DNA of 64,000 bases. Source: Anaerosomatales bacterium (GTDB lineage: Bacteria; Actinomycetota; Coriobacteriia; Anaerosomatales; SLCP01). The position numbers were made by a program, and so were the translations under genes. The DNA lies in assembly GCA_029210645.1 (NCBI GenBank), contig JARGFT010000009.1:14169-78168 (forward strand), given 5' to 3'. The notes under the pieces were generated by a model. That model was not told where the DNA came from. It saw only the letters and a list, made by a program, of their open reading frames with translations, and ran no database searches. Positions 25,171 through 32,546 of the stretch are shown here, one piece after another (the stretch's first letter is position 1; each line of letters opens with the position of its first letter).

Positions 25171-25374
25171 CTACAGCGAGCCGATCTCTCCCACACTCCG
25201 GACGATGACGGGCAGGCCCTCGATGCGCCCGGGCATCTCGATGTGGGTCGCCGCGGACTCGGTCCGGACGCCGACGATGACCGCCGGCTCGCCGTCCGAT
25301 CCCCGGCCGATCCCGACCGACACGACGCCGCTCACGCGCATGAGCGCGTCCCGGGCCCCTAAGCTCAACGTCAC
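25171..25374 (-). CDS. Small companion protein of the serine protease
   Basis: A 67-residue protein starting at GTG 25374, which overlaps the protease stop codon by four bases (GTGA). Its core (VSGVVSVGIGRGSDGEPAV, then IVGVRTES) resembles the N-terminal domain of the neighbouring protease (NVVATGVGFKKTDGVRTGE), so the two share a small alpha/beta domain. Inhibitor, chaperone or regulatory subunit are possible; none is shown. Confidence 0.7.
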   Translation of the reverse strand: MTLSLGARDALMRVSGVVSVGIGRGSDGEPAVIVGVRTESAATHIEMPGRIEGLPVIVRSVGEIGSL

Positions 25375-26384
25375 GTCACCACGCCGCCCGTCCACAGCTC
25401 CACCTCCAGCGAAGCGAGGACGTGCTCGATGCGGTTGCAGATGGTGGTCGCGTCGCTGCCCGCGAACAGCAGGCCCACCGCCCGGTCCTCGCCGTCAACA
25501 ACGAGCGAGCCGCTGTCCCCGCCCTGGCTCATGGCCCCTGCCATGAACTGGTCGGCGAAGCGCGCGGTCCTGTCGCCCATCCGCACATCCGCCGTGACGT
25601 CGACCTGCACTACCTCGCCGGACGTGACTCCGGTGGTCCGTCCGGACTTGCGCAGCGGCATGCCGAGCTCGACACGGGCGACACCGCGGACCCGTCCTAC
25701 GCCGAGGATCTCCGGCGCGAGCCAGCTCTCATCGAGCGGCAACGCCAGGGCGGCGTCGACGAGATTCTCCGCGGCACGGGCGCTCACCGCCTTGAGGCGG
25801 GCACCGCTTCCGAGAAGGCGCGAAACACTGTTGAGCAGCGACGTTACCGTCCGGGCCGCGCCACAGCCGCTCTCCTCCTCGAGCAGGTGGATGGGCACGA
25901 ACGTCTCGAGGACCGCGATGGCGTCGTCCGGCAGCCGTCCACCGTCGTAGGGGCCGGGCTGCAGGACCGGGTCGCCGGGCTGCGCGCGGTTCACGTCAGC
26001 AAGCACGTGGTTGTTCGACAGGATGTAGAGCGCTTGACCGCGGCGAACCGTGCACCCCAACGTTCCGGCCGTGATGTCACGATGACCGATGCTCACTCCG
26101 CCGGGAGCGGGCCGATGCCGCTCGAGGTGGGCCGAGAGTGCCCTGAGCGGTCCGGTGGCGACGACGTCGGTCACGACACCATCGACGGAGCGCGGAACGA
26201 GCTGGGCTGCGGTCAACTCGGCAGCGGGAACCTTCTGCTCCACCGAGCAGACGATACCGATCTCCCCGGTACGCACGCCGTCGGTCTTCTTGAACCCCAC
26301 CCCGGTGGCGACGACGTTCGGGCGTTCGAGCAACTCCCCGCGCACCTGTCTCAATACCGAGCTGGCGCGGTGCGTGTCGGGCAT
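25371..26384 (-). CDS. Trypsin-like serine protease, cytoplasmic form
   Basis: The 337-residue protein has an N-terminal alpha/beta domain (about 1-75) and a chymotrypsin-fold domain with His in ILSNNHVLAD, a candidate Asp in ENLVDAALALPLD and the nucleophile in SQGGDSGSLVV. There is no signal peptide, unlike most trypsin-like proteases. I have seen this architecture in uncharacterised actinobacterial proteins. Substrate unknown. ATG 26384 follows GGGGGGAG. Confidence 0.82.
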   Translation of the reverse strand: MPDTHRASSVLRQVRGELLERPNVVATGVGFKKTDGVRTGEIGIVCSVEQKVPAAELTAAQLVPRSVDGVVTDVVATGPLRALSAHLERHRPAPGGVSIGHRDITAGTLGCTVRRGQALYILSNNHVLADVNRAQPGDPVLQPGPYDGGRLPDDAIAVLETFVPIHLLEEESGCGAARTVTSLLNSVSRLLGSGARLKAVSARAAENLVDAALALPLDESWLAPEILGVGRVRGVARVELGMPLRKSGRTTGVTSGEVVQVDVTADVRMGDRTARFADQFMAGAMSQGGDSGSLVVDGEDRAVGLLFAGSDATTICNRIEHVLASLEVELWTGGVVT

Positions 26385-26476
26385 CCCTGCACTCCCCCCG
26401 CATCATCTCCCGGGTAACGTGCGTTCTATATGCCCCGATACCGACTCGCCGCGTTGCTCATACCCGAGCGACTCAC

Positions 26477-27061
26477 TCAGCCCGCGTCTAACCCCGCCGT
26501 GTCGTGCATCCGTACCTCCCCGGTGGCGACGTCGTAGACGCCCCACACCACCGGCACCGCGGCGCCGAGGAACGCGTCGTCACGAACACGACTTGCCATC
26601 GCCTCCGCGTGCAGGCGCACCGCCTCATCGCACACCTCGACCTCGGCGGTGGCTCCGCCGGCGCGTGCGGCCTCTGCCGACGGGAGGACCTCGTCGCAGA
26701 CGCACGCGAGGTGTTCGGGGGTGTCGCCCGCACAGGTGGCCTGTACCGCACCGCACCCGTAATGGCCGAGAACGACGATCACCGGCGCCCCCAGCGTCTC
26801 CACACCGAAACGCAGCGAGCCGAGCACGAGCTCGTCGACGACGTTACCGCCGGTCCTGACCACAAAGAGGTCACCGAGAGTGGTGTCGAAGACGATCTCC
26901 GGCGCGACGCGCGCGTCCGCACAGGCAACGATGGCGGCCCACGGTCGCTGGCCGCCGGCGGTGGCCTGGCGGCGCCGGACCAAGTCGACGGGCGTTCTCT
27001 GCCCGGCAATGAAGCGGCGATTGCCCTCTGCGAGTCTCTCGATCGATGCCTTCGGGTCCAT
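26477..27061 (-). CDS. Beta-carbonic anhydrase
   Basis: The 194-residue enzyme interconverts CO2 and bicarbonate. Zinc ligands and the Asp-Arg dyad are present: CADARVAPE and HYGCGAV; RTGGNVVDE and SLRFGVETLGAPVIVVLGH complete the fold. ATG 27061 follows GAGGAG; the long upstream frame is a shadow. It is divergent from arsR-hgcAB and shares that 161-base intergenic region, which may be coincidence. Confidence 0.93.
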   Translation of the reverse strand: MDPKASIERLAEGNRRFIAGQRTPVDLVRRRQATAGGQRPWAAIVACADARVAPEIVFDTTLGDLFVVRTGGNVVDELVLGSLRFGVETLGAPVIVVLGHYGCGAVQATCAGDTPEHLACVCDEVLPSAEAARAGGATAEVEVCDEAVRLHAEAMASRVRDDAFLGAAVPVVWGVYDVATGEVRMHDTAGLDAG

Positions 27062-27174
27062 GGTGGCTCCTCGACAGGTTTCACGGTCGTGTTGACGGCG
27101 TACTCTATCCGAGTCATGCCGAGGGGGCAACGCCGTTCCGACGAACGGTTGCGGCACCCTCCCGTTCCCATAAC

Positions 27175-27190
27175 TCAAACACGCGCTTGA
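27175..27190 (+). promoter_or_regulatory. Candidate ArsR-family operator before arsR-hgcAB
   Basis: TCAA (27175-27178), eight bases, TTGA (27187-27190) form an inverted repeat of the kind bound by ArsR/SmtB proteins, overlapping the -35 hexamer. A TTGAC direct repeat follows at 27206-27210. The placement fits autorepression by the first gene product. Confidence 0.4.
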
Positions 27191-27216
27191 CTCTTGCATG
27201 TGTACTTGACTATCCT
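27187..27216 (+). promoter_or_regulatory. Promoter of arsR-hgcA-hgcB
   Basis: A -35 element TTGACT (27187-27192) and a -10 element TATCCT (27211-27216) are separated by 18 bases. The arsR ATG is only seven bases past the -10 element, so transcription would begin at or next to the A of the ATG; no SD is visible. A leaderless transcript is predicted, a form common in high-GC Gram-positives. Confidence 0.65.
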
Positions 27217-27222
27217 GGTGCC

Positions 27223-27546
27223 ATGAACTCATCTGCCCTCGAAAGCCTCTCCGACCCCCGGCGTCTGGCGATCGTGGAACTGCTGGCCGGCGGCGAGCGC
27301 TGCCTGTGCGACATATCCGGAGCGCTCGGCATCTCCGACGCCCTCGCGTCGCACCACCTGAAGAATCTGCGCGAAGCCGGGGTGGTGGTCGCCGAGCGGC
27401 GCGGCGTGTGGCTGCACTGCAGGATCGATCCCGACACGCTCGAGCGCACCGGCTCGGCTCTGGCCGCGCTCGCATCGCAGGCACGGGATTCTGCCGCGGT
27501 GCCGACGGCATGTTGCCCACCAGCGGATGATGGAGGCGCGCTGTGA
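27223..27546 (+). CDS. ArsR-family metal(loid)-responsive repressor upstream of hgcAB
   Basis: The 107-residue winged-helix protein has SDPRRLAIVELLAGGERCLCDI, whose CLCD matches the As(III)-sensing CVCD of classical ArsR, followed by the recognition helix DALASHHLKNLREAG. A second cysteine pair lies near the C-terminus (TACCPP). Its stop overlaps the hgcA start by four bases (GTGA), so it is co-translated with hgcA and probably controls the operon. ArsR-like genes next to hgcAB have been noted in other methylators. Inducer (arsenic, mercury or other) unknown. Confidence 0.9.
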   Translation: MNSSALESLSDPRRLAIVELLAGGERCLCDISGALGISDALASHHLKNLREAGVVVAERRGVWLHCRIDPDTLERTGSALAALASQARDSAAVPTACCPPADDGGAL

Positions 27547-28622
27547 GCGAGTGCTGCGGCCCCTCGCCCTCGTGCTGCGGCGGCGCTGCCGAGGAGTATC
27601 CCTACTCAGAGGCACCCTACCTGAGCGGCTCGGTGAGCACGCTCTTCGGTGAGGTTCCCGCGGTGGCGACCGGGCTCACCCGCGCCGACCGGCTCGGCAC
27701 GCTCAGGGTCCGGCTCGGCCTGCGCAGGAGCCACTACCGCATCCGCCCCGGCCTCTACGCGATCGGGAAACCCGACGACACCACACCGGTGCTCGTCACC
27801 GCCAACTACAAGCTGTCCTTCGACGCGGTGCGCAGCGAGCTCGCCGGGCGCGACGCATGGCTGCTCGTGCTCGACACACAGGGCGTCAACGTCTGGTGCG
27901 CCGCGGGCAAGGGCACCTTCGGCACCGACGAGGTCGTGCGCCAGATCCGGGAGACGGGGCTTGCCAACATCGTGGGCCACTTCACGGTGGTCCTGCCCCA
28001 ACTCGGGGCTCCCGGAGTCGCGGCACATGAGGTCCGGGCCGCGACCGGGTTCCGCGTAGTCTACGGACCCGTGCGCGCAGCCGATCTGCCGGCCTTTCTC
28101 AACAGCCAGATGCACGCAACCCCCGAGATGCGGCGGGTGCGCTTCGGTCTGACCGACCGCCTGACCGTGACCGGAACCGAACTCGCGATCGTCCGCGACC
28201 CCCGGGTGCTCGCGGGGGCCGCCGCACTGCTGCTCGCCGCGACACTCGGCTGGCTTTCGTTCCCGACCGTACTGCTTGCGCTGACAGCGGGGCTGGCCGG
28301 GCTGCTCGCGGGCGCGCTCCTCGTGCCGATAGCTCTGCCGTGGATCCCGGGCCGCGCGTTCTCGCTCAAGGGAGCGCTTGCCGGCACCGTGGCCGGTCTC
28401 GCGTTGCTGGCGACCGCAGGTCGTACGATCGACACCGCGGGGAGCATCGCGCTCGTGCTCGGGGTCGCCACCATCTCATCGTTCTCGGCGATGAACTTCA
28501 CCGGCGCGAGCACGTACACCTCGCTGTCCGGGGTGCTGTGGGAGATGCGGCGTGCGGTCCCGCTGCAGCTCATCGCTGCTATCAGCGCACTGGTAGCCCT
28601 CGTCGTCTCCGCCCTGTGGTGA
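27543..28622 (+). CDS. hgcA: Mercury methylation corrinoid protein HgcA
   Basis: The 359-residue protein has the HgcA signature: Asn116-Val-Trp-Cys119-Ala-Ala-Gly-Lys123 followed by GTFGTDEVV. In HgcA this cap helix places the cysteine as lower ligand of the corrinoid cobalt, which passes a methyl group to Hg(II). The corrinoid domain spans about residues 60-195 (VLVTANYKLSFD, DAWLLVLDTQGVNVWCAAGK, VVLPQLGAPGV); the C-terminal part (about 215-357) has about five membrane helices, as in known HgcA. Start is GTG 27543. Residues 4-12 carry two extra cysteine pairs (CC...CC) not part of the known core. The CdhD/AcsD alternatives lack the membrane domain and this motif. HgcB gene follows at once. 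Confidence 0.95.
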   Translation: MSECCGPSPSCCGGAAEEYPYSEAPYLSGSVSTLFGEVPAVATGLTRADRLGTLRVRLGLRRSHYRIRPGLYAIGKPDDTTPVLVTANYKLSFDAVRSELAGRDAWLLVLDTQGVNVWCAAGKGTFGTDEVVRQIRETGLANIVGHFTVVLPQLGAPGVAAHEVRAATGFRVVYGPVRAADLPAFLNSQMHATPEMRRVRFGLTDRLTVTGTELAIVRDPRVLAGAAALLLAATLGWLSFPTVLLALTAGLAGLLAGALLVPIALPWIPGRAFSLKGALAGTVAGLALLATAGRTIDTAGSIALVLGVATISSFSAMNFTGASTYTSLSGVLWEMRRAVPLQLIAAISALVALVVSALW

Positions 28623-28633
28623 GGAGGGTCGCC

Positions 28634-28909
28634 GTGGGAGGTCTTCGATACATCGACGACGTCGTGACAGTGCAACTCGACCCCGACGCGTGCAACGGAT
28701 GCCGGATGTGCACGACGGTCTGCCCGCACGGGGTCTTCGAGATGAAGGACGGCCGCGCCCGGCTCGCCGATCGCGACGCCTGCATCGAGTGTGGTGCGTG
28801 CGTGCGCAACTGTGCCGCCGGTGCGCTCTCCGTCGATCCGGGTGTGGGCTGTGCGGCGGCGGTCATCCAGGGGTGGCTGACCGGTACCGAGCCGACCTGC
28901 GGCTGCTGA
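28634..28909 (+). CDS. hgcB: Mercury methylation ferredoxin HgcB
   Basis: A 91-residue protein with two [4Fe-4S] motifs, CNGCRMCTTVCP (Cys20-30) and CIECGACVRNC (Cys50-60); the ECGAC string is typical of HgcB. Beyond the clusters are Cys73 and a C-terminal Cys89-Gly-Cys91, matching the extra cysteine and the C-terminal thiol pair of known HgcB (usually CC, here CGC). HgcB is thought to reduce the HgcA corrinoid and to hand over Hg(II). GTG 28634 is chosen because GAGGAGG (28621-28627) overlaps the hgcA stop with correct spacing. A strong hairpin follows. Confidence 0.94.
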   Translation: MGGLRYIDDVVTVQLDPDACNGCRMCTTVCPHGVFEMKDGRARLADRDACIECGACVRNCAAGALSVDPGVGCAAAVIQGWLTGTEPTCGC

Positions 28910-28950
28910 GCCCGCCGCCCGGGAAAGCACGTCCGCATCCTGAAGACGCA

Positions 28951-28980
28951 GACGCCCGCCGGGCGGACCCGGCGGGCGTC
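28951..28980. terminator. Bidirectional terminator between hgcB and rubrerythrin
   Basis: GACGCCCGCCGGG pairs perfectly with CCCGGCGGGCGTC (13 bp) around CGGA. It lies between convergent hgcB and the rubrerythrin gene. There is no long T tract on either strand. Confidence 0.7.
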
Positions 28981-29006
28981 GTTGGCGTCGCTCTCGTGCG
29001 GAGCGC

Positions 29007-29579
29007 TTAGTAGTTCTCGGCGAGGACCTCGAAGTACTTCCTCGCGTGCTTGCACGACGGGCAGAGCTCGGGCGCCTCGGGGCCTTCGTGGACGTAGCCG
29101 CAGTTGCGGCAGTGCCACTTGGTGGTCTCGGCACCCGTGAACGCCACACCCTGCTCGACGTTCTTCTGCAGCTTGCGGTAGCGAGCCTCGTGGAACGCCT
29201 CGACCTTGGCGATCTCGCGGAACGACTCGGCGACCTGCGGGAAGCCCTCCTCCTCGGCCACATCGGCGAAGTCGGGGTAGAGCGTGCCCCACTCCATGAG
29301 CTCGCCCTCGGCGGCGTGCAGCAGGTTCTCGGCGGTCGTGCCGAGCCCACCGGCCGGATAGGCAGCGGTGATCTCGACCTCACCGCCCTCCAGGTGCTTG
29401 TAGAAGACCTTGGCGTGCTCGCGCTCGTTCTCAGCGGTCTCGATGAAGAGGGCCGCGATCTGCTCGTAGCCCTCCTTCTTCGCGATGGAAGCGTAGAAGG
29501 TGTAGCGGTTGCGTGCCTGGGACTCACCGGCGAACGCCTTGAGCAGGTTCTGCTCGGTGCGGGTGCCCTTGATGCTCAT
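29007..29579 (-). CDS. Rubrerythrin
   Basis: The 190-residue protein reduces hydrogen peroxide in anaerobes. The diiron domain has EXXH-type ligands (GESQARNRYTFYA, ETAENEREHAKVF, AKVEAFHEARY), and the C-terminal rubredoxin domain has CRNCGYVHEG and CPSCKHARKYFEV. ATG 29579 follows GAGGGAGG. A promoter and a perfect PerR/Fur-type box lie upstream, and a Fur-family gene lies directly behind it, suggesting peroxide- or iron-responsive control. Confidence 0.95.
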   Translation of the reverse strand: MSIKGTRTEQNLLKAFAGESQARNRYTFYASIAKKEGYEQIAALFIETAENEREHAKVFYKHLEGGEVEITAAYPAGGLGTTAENLLHAAEGELMEWGTLYPDFADVAEEEGFPQVAESFREIAKVEAFHEARYRKLQKNVEQGVAFTGAETTKWHCRNCGYVHEGPEAPELCPSCKHARKYFEVLAENY

Positions 29580-29619
29580 GCGGTCCTCCCTCTCGTGATC
29601 GATGTCATGACCGAGCTCT

Positions 29620-29634
29620 TCATAATGATTATGA
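29620..29634 (-). promoter_or_regulatory. PerR/Fur-type operator of the rubrerythrin gene
   Basis: TCATAAT-G-ATTATGA is a perfect 7-1-7 inverted repeat like the PerR/Fur consensus TTATAAT-N-ATTATAA. It sits at about +8 to +22 of the predicted rubrerythrin transcript, where bound repressor would block elongation or clearance. Confidence 0.7.
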
Positions 29635-29648
29635 GTGCCAGAAGCCTC

Positions 29649-29677
29649 ATCATACCCCAACGAGGGCCGTGGCTCAA
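29649..29677 (-). promoter_or_regulatory. Promoter of the rubrerythrin gene
   Basis: On the minus strand, TTGAGC (29672-29677) and TATGAT (29649-29654) are separated by 17 bases, a good housekeeping-type promoter. The predicted start near 29642 leaves a leader of about 62 bases. Confidence 0.65.
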
Positions 29678-29707
29678 CGCGATTTCGGGGAGGTGTGCGC
29701 GGTGGAT

Positions 29708-30178
29708 CTAGTGGGCCCGGCACTCGGGGCACAGGCCGTGCACCTCGACGGCGGTGCGGGTGAGGAGCCAGGTGTCGAGGTGCCGATCACCCGCCGTCGC
29801 CCGGTCGAGGGCGCGCCTCACTCCCGGCTCAAGGTCCACGTCGGCGATACGCCCGCACGAATCGCAGACCGCATGATCGTGTGCCGACATGTCCGCATCG
29901 AAGCGCGAGCGCCCGTCGGAGCCGCTCATGCGGCGCACGAGGCCTGCGTCGACGAGGCGGTTCAGGTTCTGGTAGACGGTCGCGACCCCGACCCCGACTC
30001 CGACCTCGCGAAGGCTCGCGGTGATCTGCTCGGCGCTCGGGTGGGCCGTGGTTCCGAAGAGGTGTGCCAGGAGCTGGACCCGCGCATTCGTTGGCCTGAG
30101 CCCGTGTGCGCGCAGCAGTACCGTGATGTCATCCGGCTCACGACCGATGGGCTTCGCCTGTGCTGCAGTTCGTGCCAC
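29708..30178 (-). CDS. Fur-family regulator, PerR-like
   Basis: The 156-residue protein has a winged helix (RPTNARVQLLAHLFG, then VATVYQNLNRLVDAGLV), a metal-site segment (FDADMSAHDHAVCDSCGRIADVD) and two CxxC motifs (CDSC, CPEC) for structural zinc. PerR, Fur and Zur cannot be separated from this alone; the adjacent rubrerythrin gene and box favour PerR. GTG 30178 follows GGGGAG. Confidence 0.87.
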   Translation of the reverse strand: MARTAAQAKPIGREPDDITVLLRAHGLRPTNARVQLLAHLFGTTAHPSAEQITASLREVGVGVGVATVYQNLNRLVDAGLVRRMSGSDGRSRFDADMSAHDHAVCDSCGRIADVDLEPGVRRALDRATAGDRHLDTWLLTRTAVEVHGLCPECRAH

Positions 30179-30272
30179 CGTGGCTCCCCATATCCGTTGC
30201 GAGTCGACCTGTGTCCGTTGACGATAGCAGGTAGCGCGCCAGCGCGCACCGGATCCCGCGGCGGTGCAGCAG

Positions 30273-31145
30273 CTACCGGACGATCTTGCTGATGGGGAAC
30301 TCGAGGATGTCCTCCGCTCCGGCGGCCTTGAGCCGGGGGATCAGCACGTTGACGGTGTTCTTGTCGGCAACCGTGCTTACCGCGTAGTCCTCCGAGCCGA
30401 AGAGCTTGTTCACGGTTGGGCGCTTCATCGCCGGAAGCTCGGCGATCACGGCCTCGAGCTTCTCGTGGGCGACGTTCATCTCGAGCATCACGCGCCCGCG
30501 AGCCTCGATCACGCCGAGCAGCAGCGTGCGGATCTCTTCGATAGCCTGGCGCTTGTCGGGGTCTTCCCACGCCGCACGGTTCGCGAGCAGGCGCGTCGTG
30601 GACGTCAGCACTGTGTCGATGATCTTCAGCCCGTTGCGGCGCAGAGTCGAGCCGGTCTCGGTCAGGTCGACGAGCGCGTCCATCAGCTCGGGTACCTTGG
30701 CCTCGGTGGCGCCGTAGGAGAAGGACACCTCGACGTCGATTCCCAGGTTGTCGAAGAACGCCTTGGTCACCCGCGGGAACTCTGTCGTGATGCGCGAGCC
30801 GGGCTTGATGTCTGCGGCACGCTCGACAGGCGAGTCCTGGCAAACGGCAAGAACGAGGTTGACCACGCCCGCCCCGGTCTTGGCGTACGGCAGCTCGGCG
30901 ACCTCGATAACGTCGGCACCCGACTCGGCAACCCAGTCATGACCCGAGATACCCAGATCGAAGTGGCCTTCGGCGACGTAGAGCGGGATCTCCTGGGGCC
31001 GCAGGATCTTGACGCGCTCGATGCGGTGGTCGGCGATCGTCGGGTTGTACTCGCGGCTCGACCTCTTGACCTCGAGATCGGCCTGGGAGAACAGGAGCAG
31101 GGTCTGCTCCTCGAGGCTGCCTTTGGGAAGGGCGATCGACAGCAT
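30273..31145 (-). CDS. hisG: ATP phosphoribosyltransferase, long form HisG
   Basis: The 290-residue enzyme catalyses the first step of histidine synthesis, joining ATP and PRPP. SIALPKGSLEEQTL opens the protein; LGISGHDWVAESGADV and DALVDLTETGSTLRRNGL are active-site segments. The length and the C-terminal ACT-like domain (KRPTVNKLFGSEDYAV, TVNVLIPRLKAAGAEDILEF) mark the histidine-inhibited long form, which needs no HisZ. ATG 31145 follows GAGGAGG. It stands alone here; hisF lies about 19 kb away. Confidence 0.93.
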   Translation of the reverse strand: MLSIALPKGSLEEQTLLLFSQADLEVKRSSREYNPTIADHRIERVKILRPQEIPLYVAEGHFDLGISGHDWVAESGADVIEVAELPYAKTGAGVVNLVLAVCQDSPVERAADIKPGSRITTEFPRVTKAFFDNLGIDVEVSFSYGATEAKVPELMDALVDLTETGSTLRRNGLKIIDTVLTSTTRLLANRAAWEDPDKRQAIEEIRTLLLGVIEARGRVMLEMNVAHEKLEAVIAELPAMKRPTVNKLFGSEDYAVSTVADKNTVNVLIPRLKAAGAEDILEFPISKIVR

Positions 31146-31290
31146 GGATCCTCCTCGCACGATGCGGGTTATCGGACCTGTCACTCTAGCACAGTAGTGT
31201 ACTGGAGTGTGCAGCGGTGAAGCGCTGTCGAGAACCACCCGATTCGGGGTAGGAGCAGTGTGTGACGCGGTCATCGAGGAGGTGGTCACC

Positions 31291-31926
31291 ATGACCGAGA
31301 TGCTGCTGCGCGCAGACGGCGTAGATCTCCCCGCCACCCTCGACGTGCCCGAGGACGCGGCGGGCGTGATCGTATTCGCTCACGGCTCGGGCTCGAGCCG
31401 GCTCAGTCCGCGCAACGTGGTCGTCGCCACATACCTGCGCGAGACGGGGCGTCTCGGGACCCTGCTGTTCGATCTGCTCACTCCCGGCGAGGACGCGTTC
31501 TACGAGAACCGGTTCGACATCGAGCTGTTGACTCGTCGTCTCGTCGCAGCGTGCCGGTGGGTGGTGGCGCGTGAGGGCCAGGAGCGGATGCCGCTCGGCC
31601 TGTTCGGAGCGAGCACGGGCGCGGCCGCCGCGCTCAAGGCCTCGGTCGCCATCCCCGACCTGGTGAGCGCCGTGGTCTCCCGGGGAGGCCGACCCGACCT
31701 GGCGACCGGAGCCCTCCCGCTCGTGGCGGTGCCCACGCTGCTCATCGTGGGAGGGGCCGACTACCAGGTACTCGAGATGAACCGCAAGGCCCAGGCGATG
31801 ATGCCCGTCGGCATGGCCCGTCTCGAGGTCGTGCCGGGGGCGACGCACCTGTTCGAGGAGCCCGGCGCTCTTGAGGAGGTCGCCCGGCTGACGCGCGACT
31901 TCTTCACCGAGATGCTCGAGGCATGA
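31291..31926 (+). CDS. Alpha/beta hydrolase, dienelactone hydrolase-like
   Basis: The 211-residue protein starts at ATG 31291 after GAGGAGG. It has FAHGSGSSR (oxyanion region), the nucleophile elbow LFGASTGAAAA, an Asp in IVGGADYQV and a His in GATHLFEEPGALEEV. Members of this group are cytoplasmic esterases of unknown substrate. A short palindrome, CAGTA-GTG-TACTG (31192-31204), lies between it and divergent hisG. Confidence 0.85.
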   Translation: MTEMLLRADGVDLPATLDVPEDAAGVIVFAHGSGSSRLSPRNVVVATYLRETGRLGTLLFDLLTPGEDAFYENRFDIELLTRRLVAACRWVVAREGQERMPLGLFGASTGAAAALKASVAIPDLVSAVVSRGGRPDLATGALPLVAVPTLLIVGGADYQVLEMNRKAQAMMPVGMARLEVVPGATHLFEEPGALEEVARLTRDFFTEMLEA

Positions 31927-31990
31927 TCGAGCATGCGGCAACGCAGACGGGTACCATTGAGTAGTCCGCCGTAGAGCGAGGAAGTGAACC

Positions 31991-32527
31991 ATGCGTACCA
32001 ACATCGTGTTCACGCTCACAGGCCCCGACCGGGTCGGGATCGTCGAGGACGTCACCGCCGTCATGCTCGGTCTGGACGGCAACGTCGAGACGAGCCGCAT
32101 GACCCGGTTGGGAGGCGAGTTCGCGATCCTGATGCTGGTCTCGCTTCCCGAGGCACGTGCGGATGAGGTCGAGTCTGCTATCGCACGACTTGTCGCCGAG
32201 GGCTACCGCGTCTCGGTCAGCACTACGGACAGGGCCGCAGCGGAGGCGTATCGCGGCTGGCTGCACTATCAGATCGACGTCCACGGGGCCGACCACGAGG
32301 GCATCATCCACGAGATGGCACGGGGCCTGTCACGGCGCGGCATCAACATCGAGTCGGCCGACACCGGCACGACCCGGGCTCCCGTCAGCGGCACGCCGCT
32401 CTTCTCCATGATGGCGCTGGTGGCCGTGCCACCGGACCTGCCCGAGACGGAGTGGACCGCAGAGCTCCGTGAGGTGGGCTACGAGGCCAACGTGGGCATC
32501 TCGATCACCGCCGTGGACGTCGAGTAG
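31991..32527 (+). CDS. Tandem ACT-domain protein, GcvR-like
   Basis: The 178-residue protein consists of two ACT domains, RTNIVFTLTGPDRVGIVEDV (about 2-75) and HYQIDVHGADHEGIIHEMAR (about 90-175). Such proteins sense amino acids; E. coli GcvR modulates the glycine cleavage regulator. No glycine cleavage gene is nearby, so the role is open. SD GAGGAAG precedes the ATG. Confidence 0.85.
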   Translation: MRTNIVFTLTGPDRVGIVEDVTAVMLGLDGNVETSRMTRLGGEFAILMLVSLPEARADEVESAIARLVAEGYRVSVSTTDRAAAEAYRGWLHYQIDVHGADHEGIIHEMARGLSRRGINIESADTGTTRAPVSGTPLFSMMALVAVPPDLPETEWTAELREVGYEANVGISITAVDVE

Positions 32528-32546
32528 CGTCACGCGCCGCGTCGAC

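Noticed and set aside
27543-28622. HgcA gene as an acetyl-CoA pathway corrinoid protein (CdhD/AcsD)
   Set aside because: The NVWCAAGK motif, C-terminal membrane helices and adjacent HgcB ferredoxin identify HgcA.
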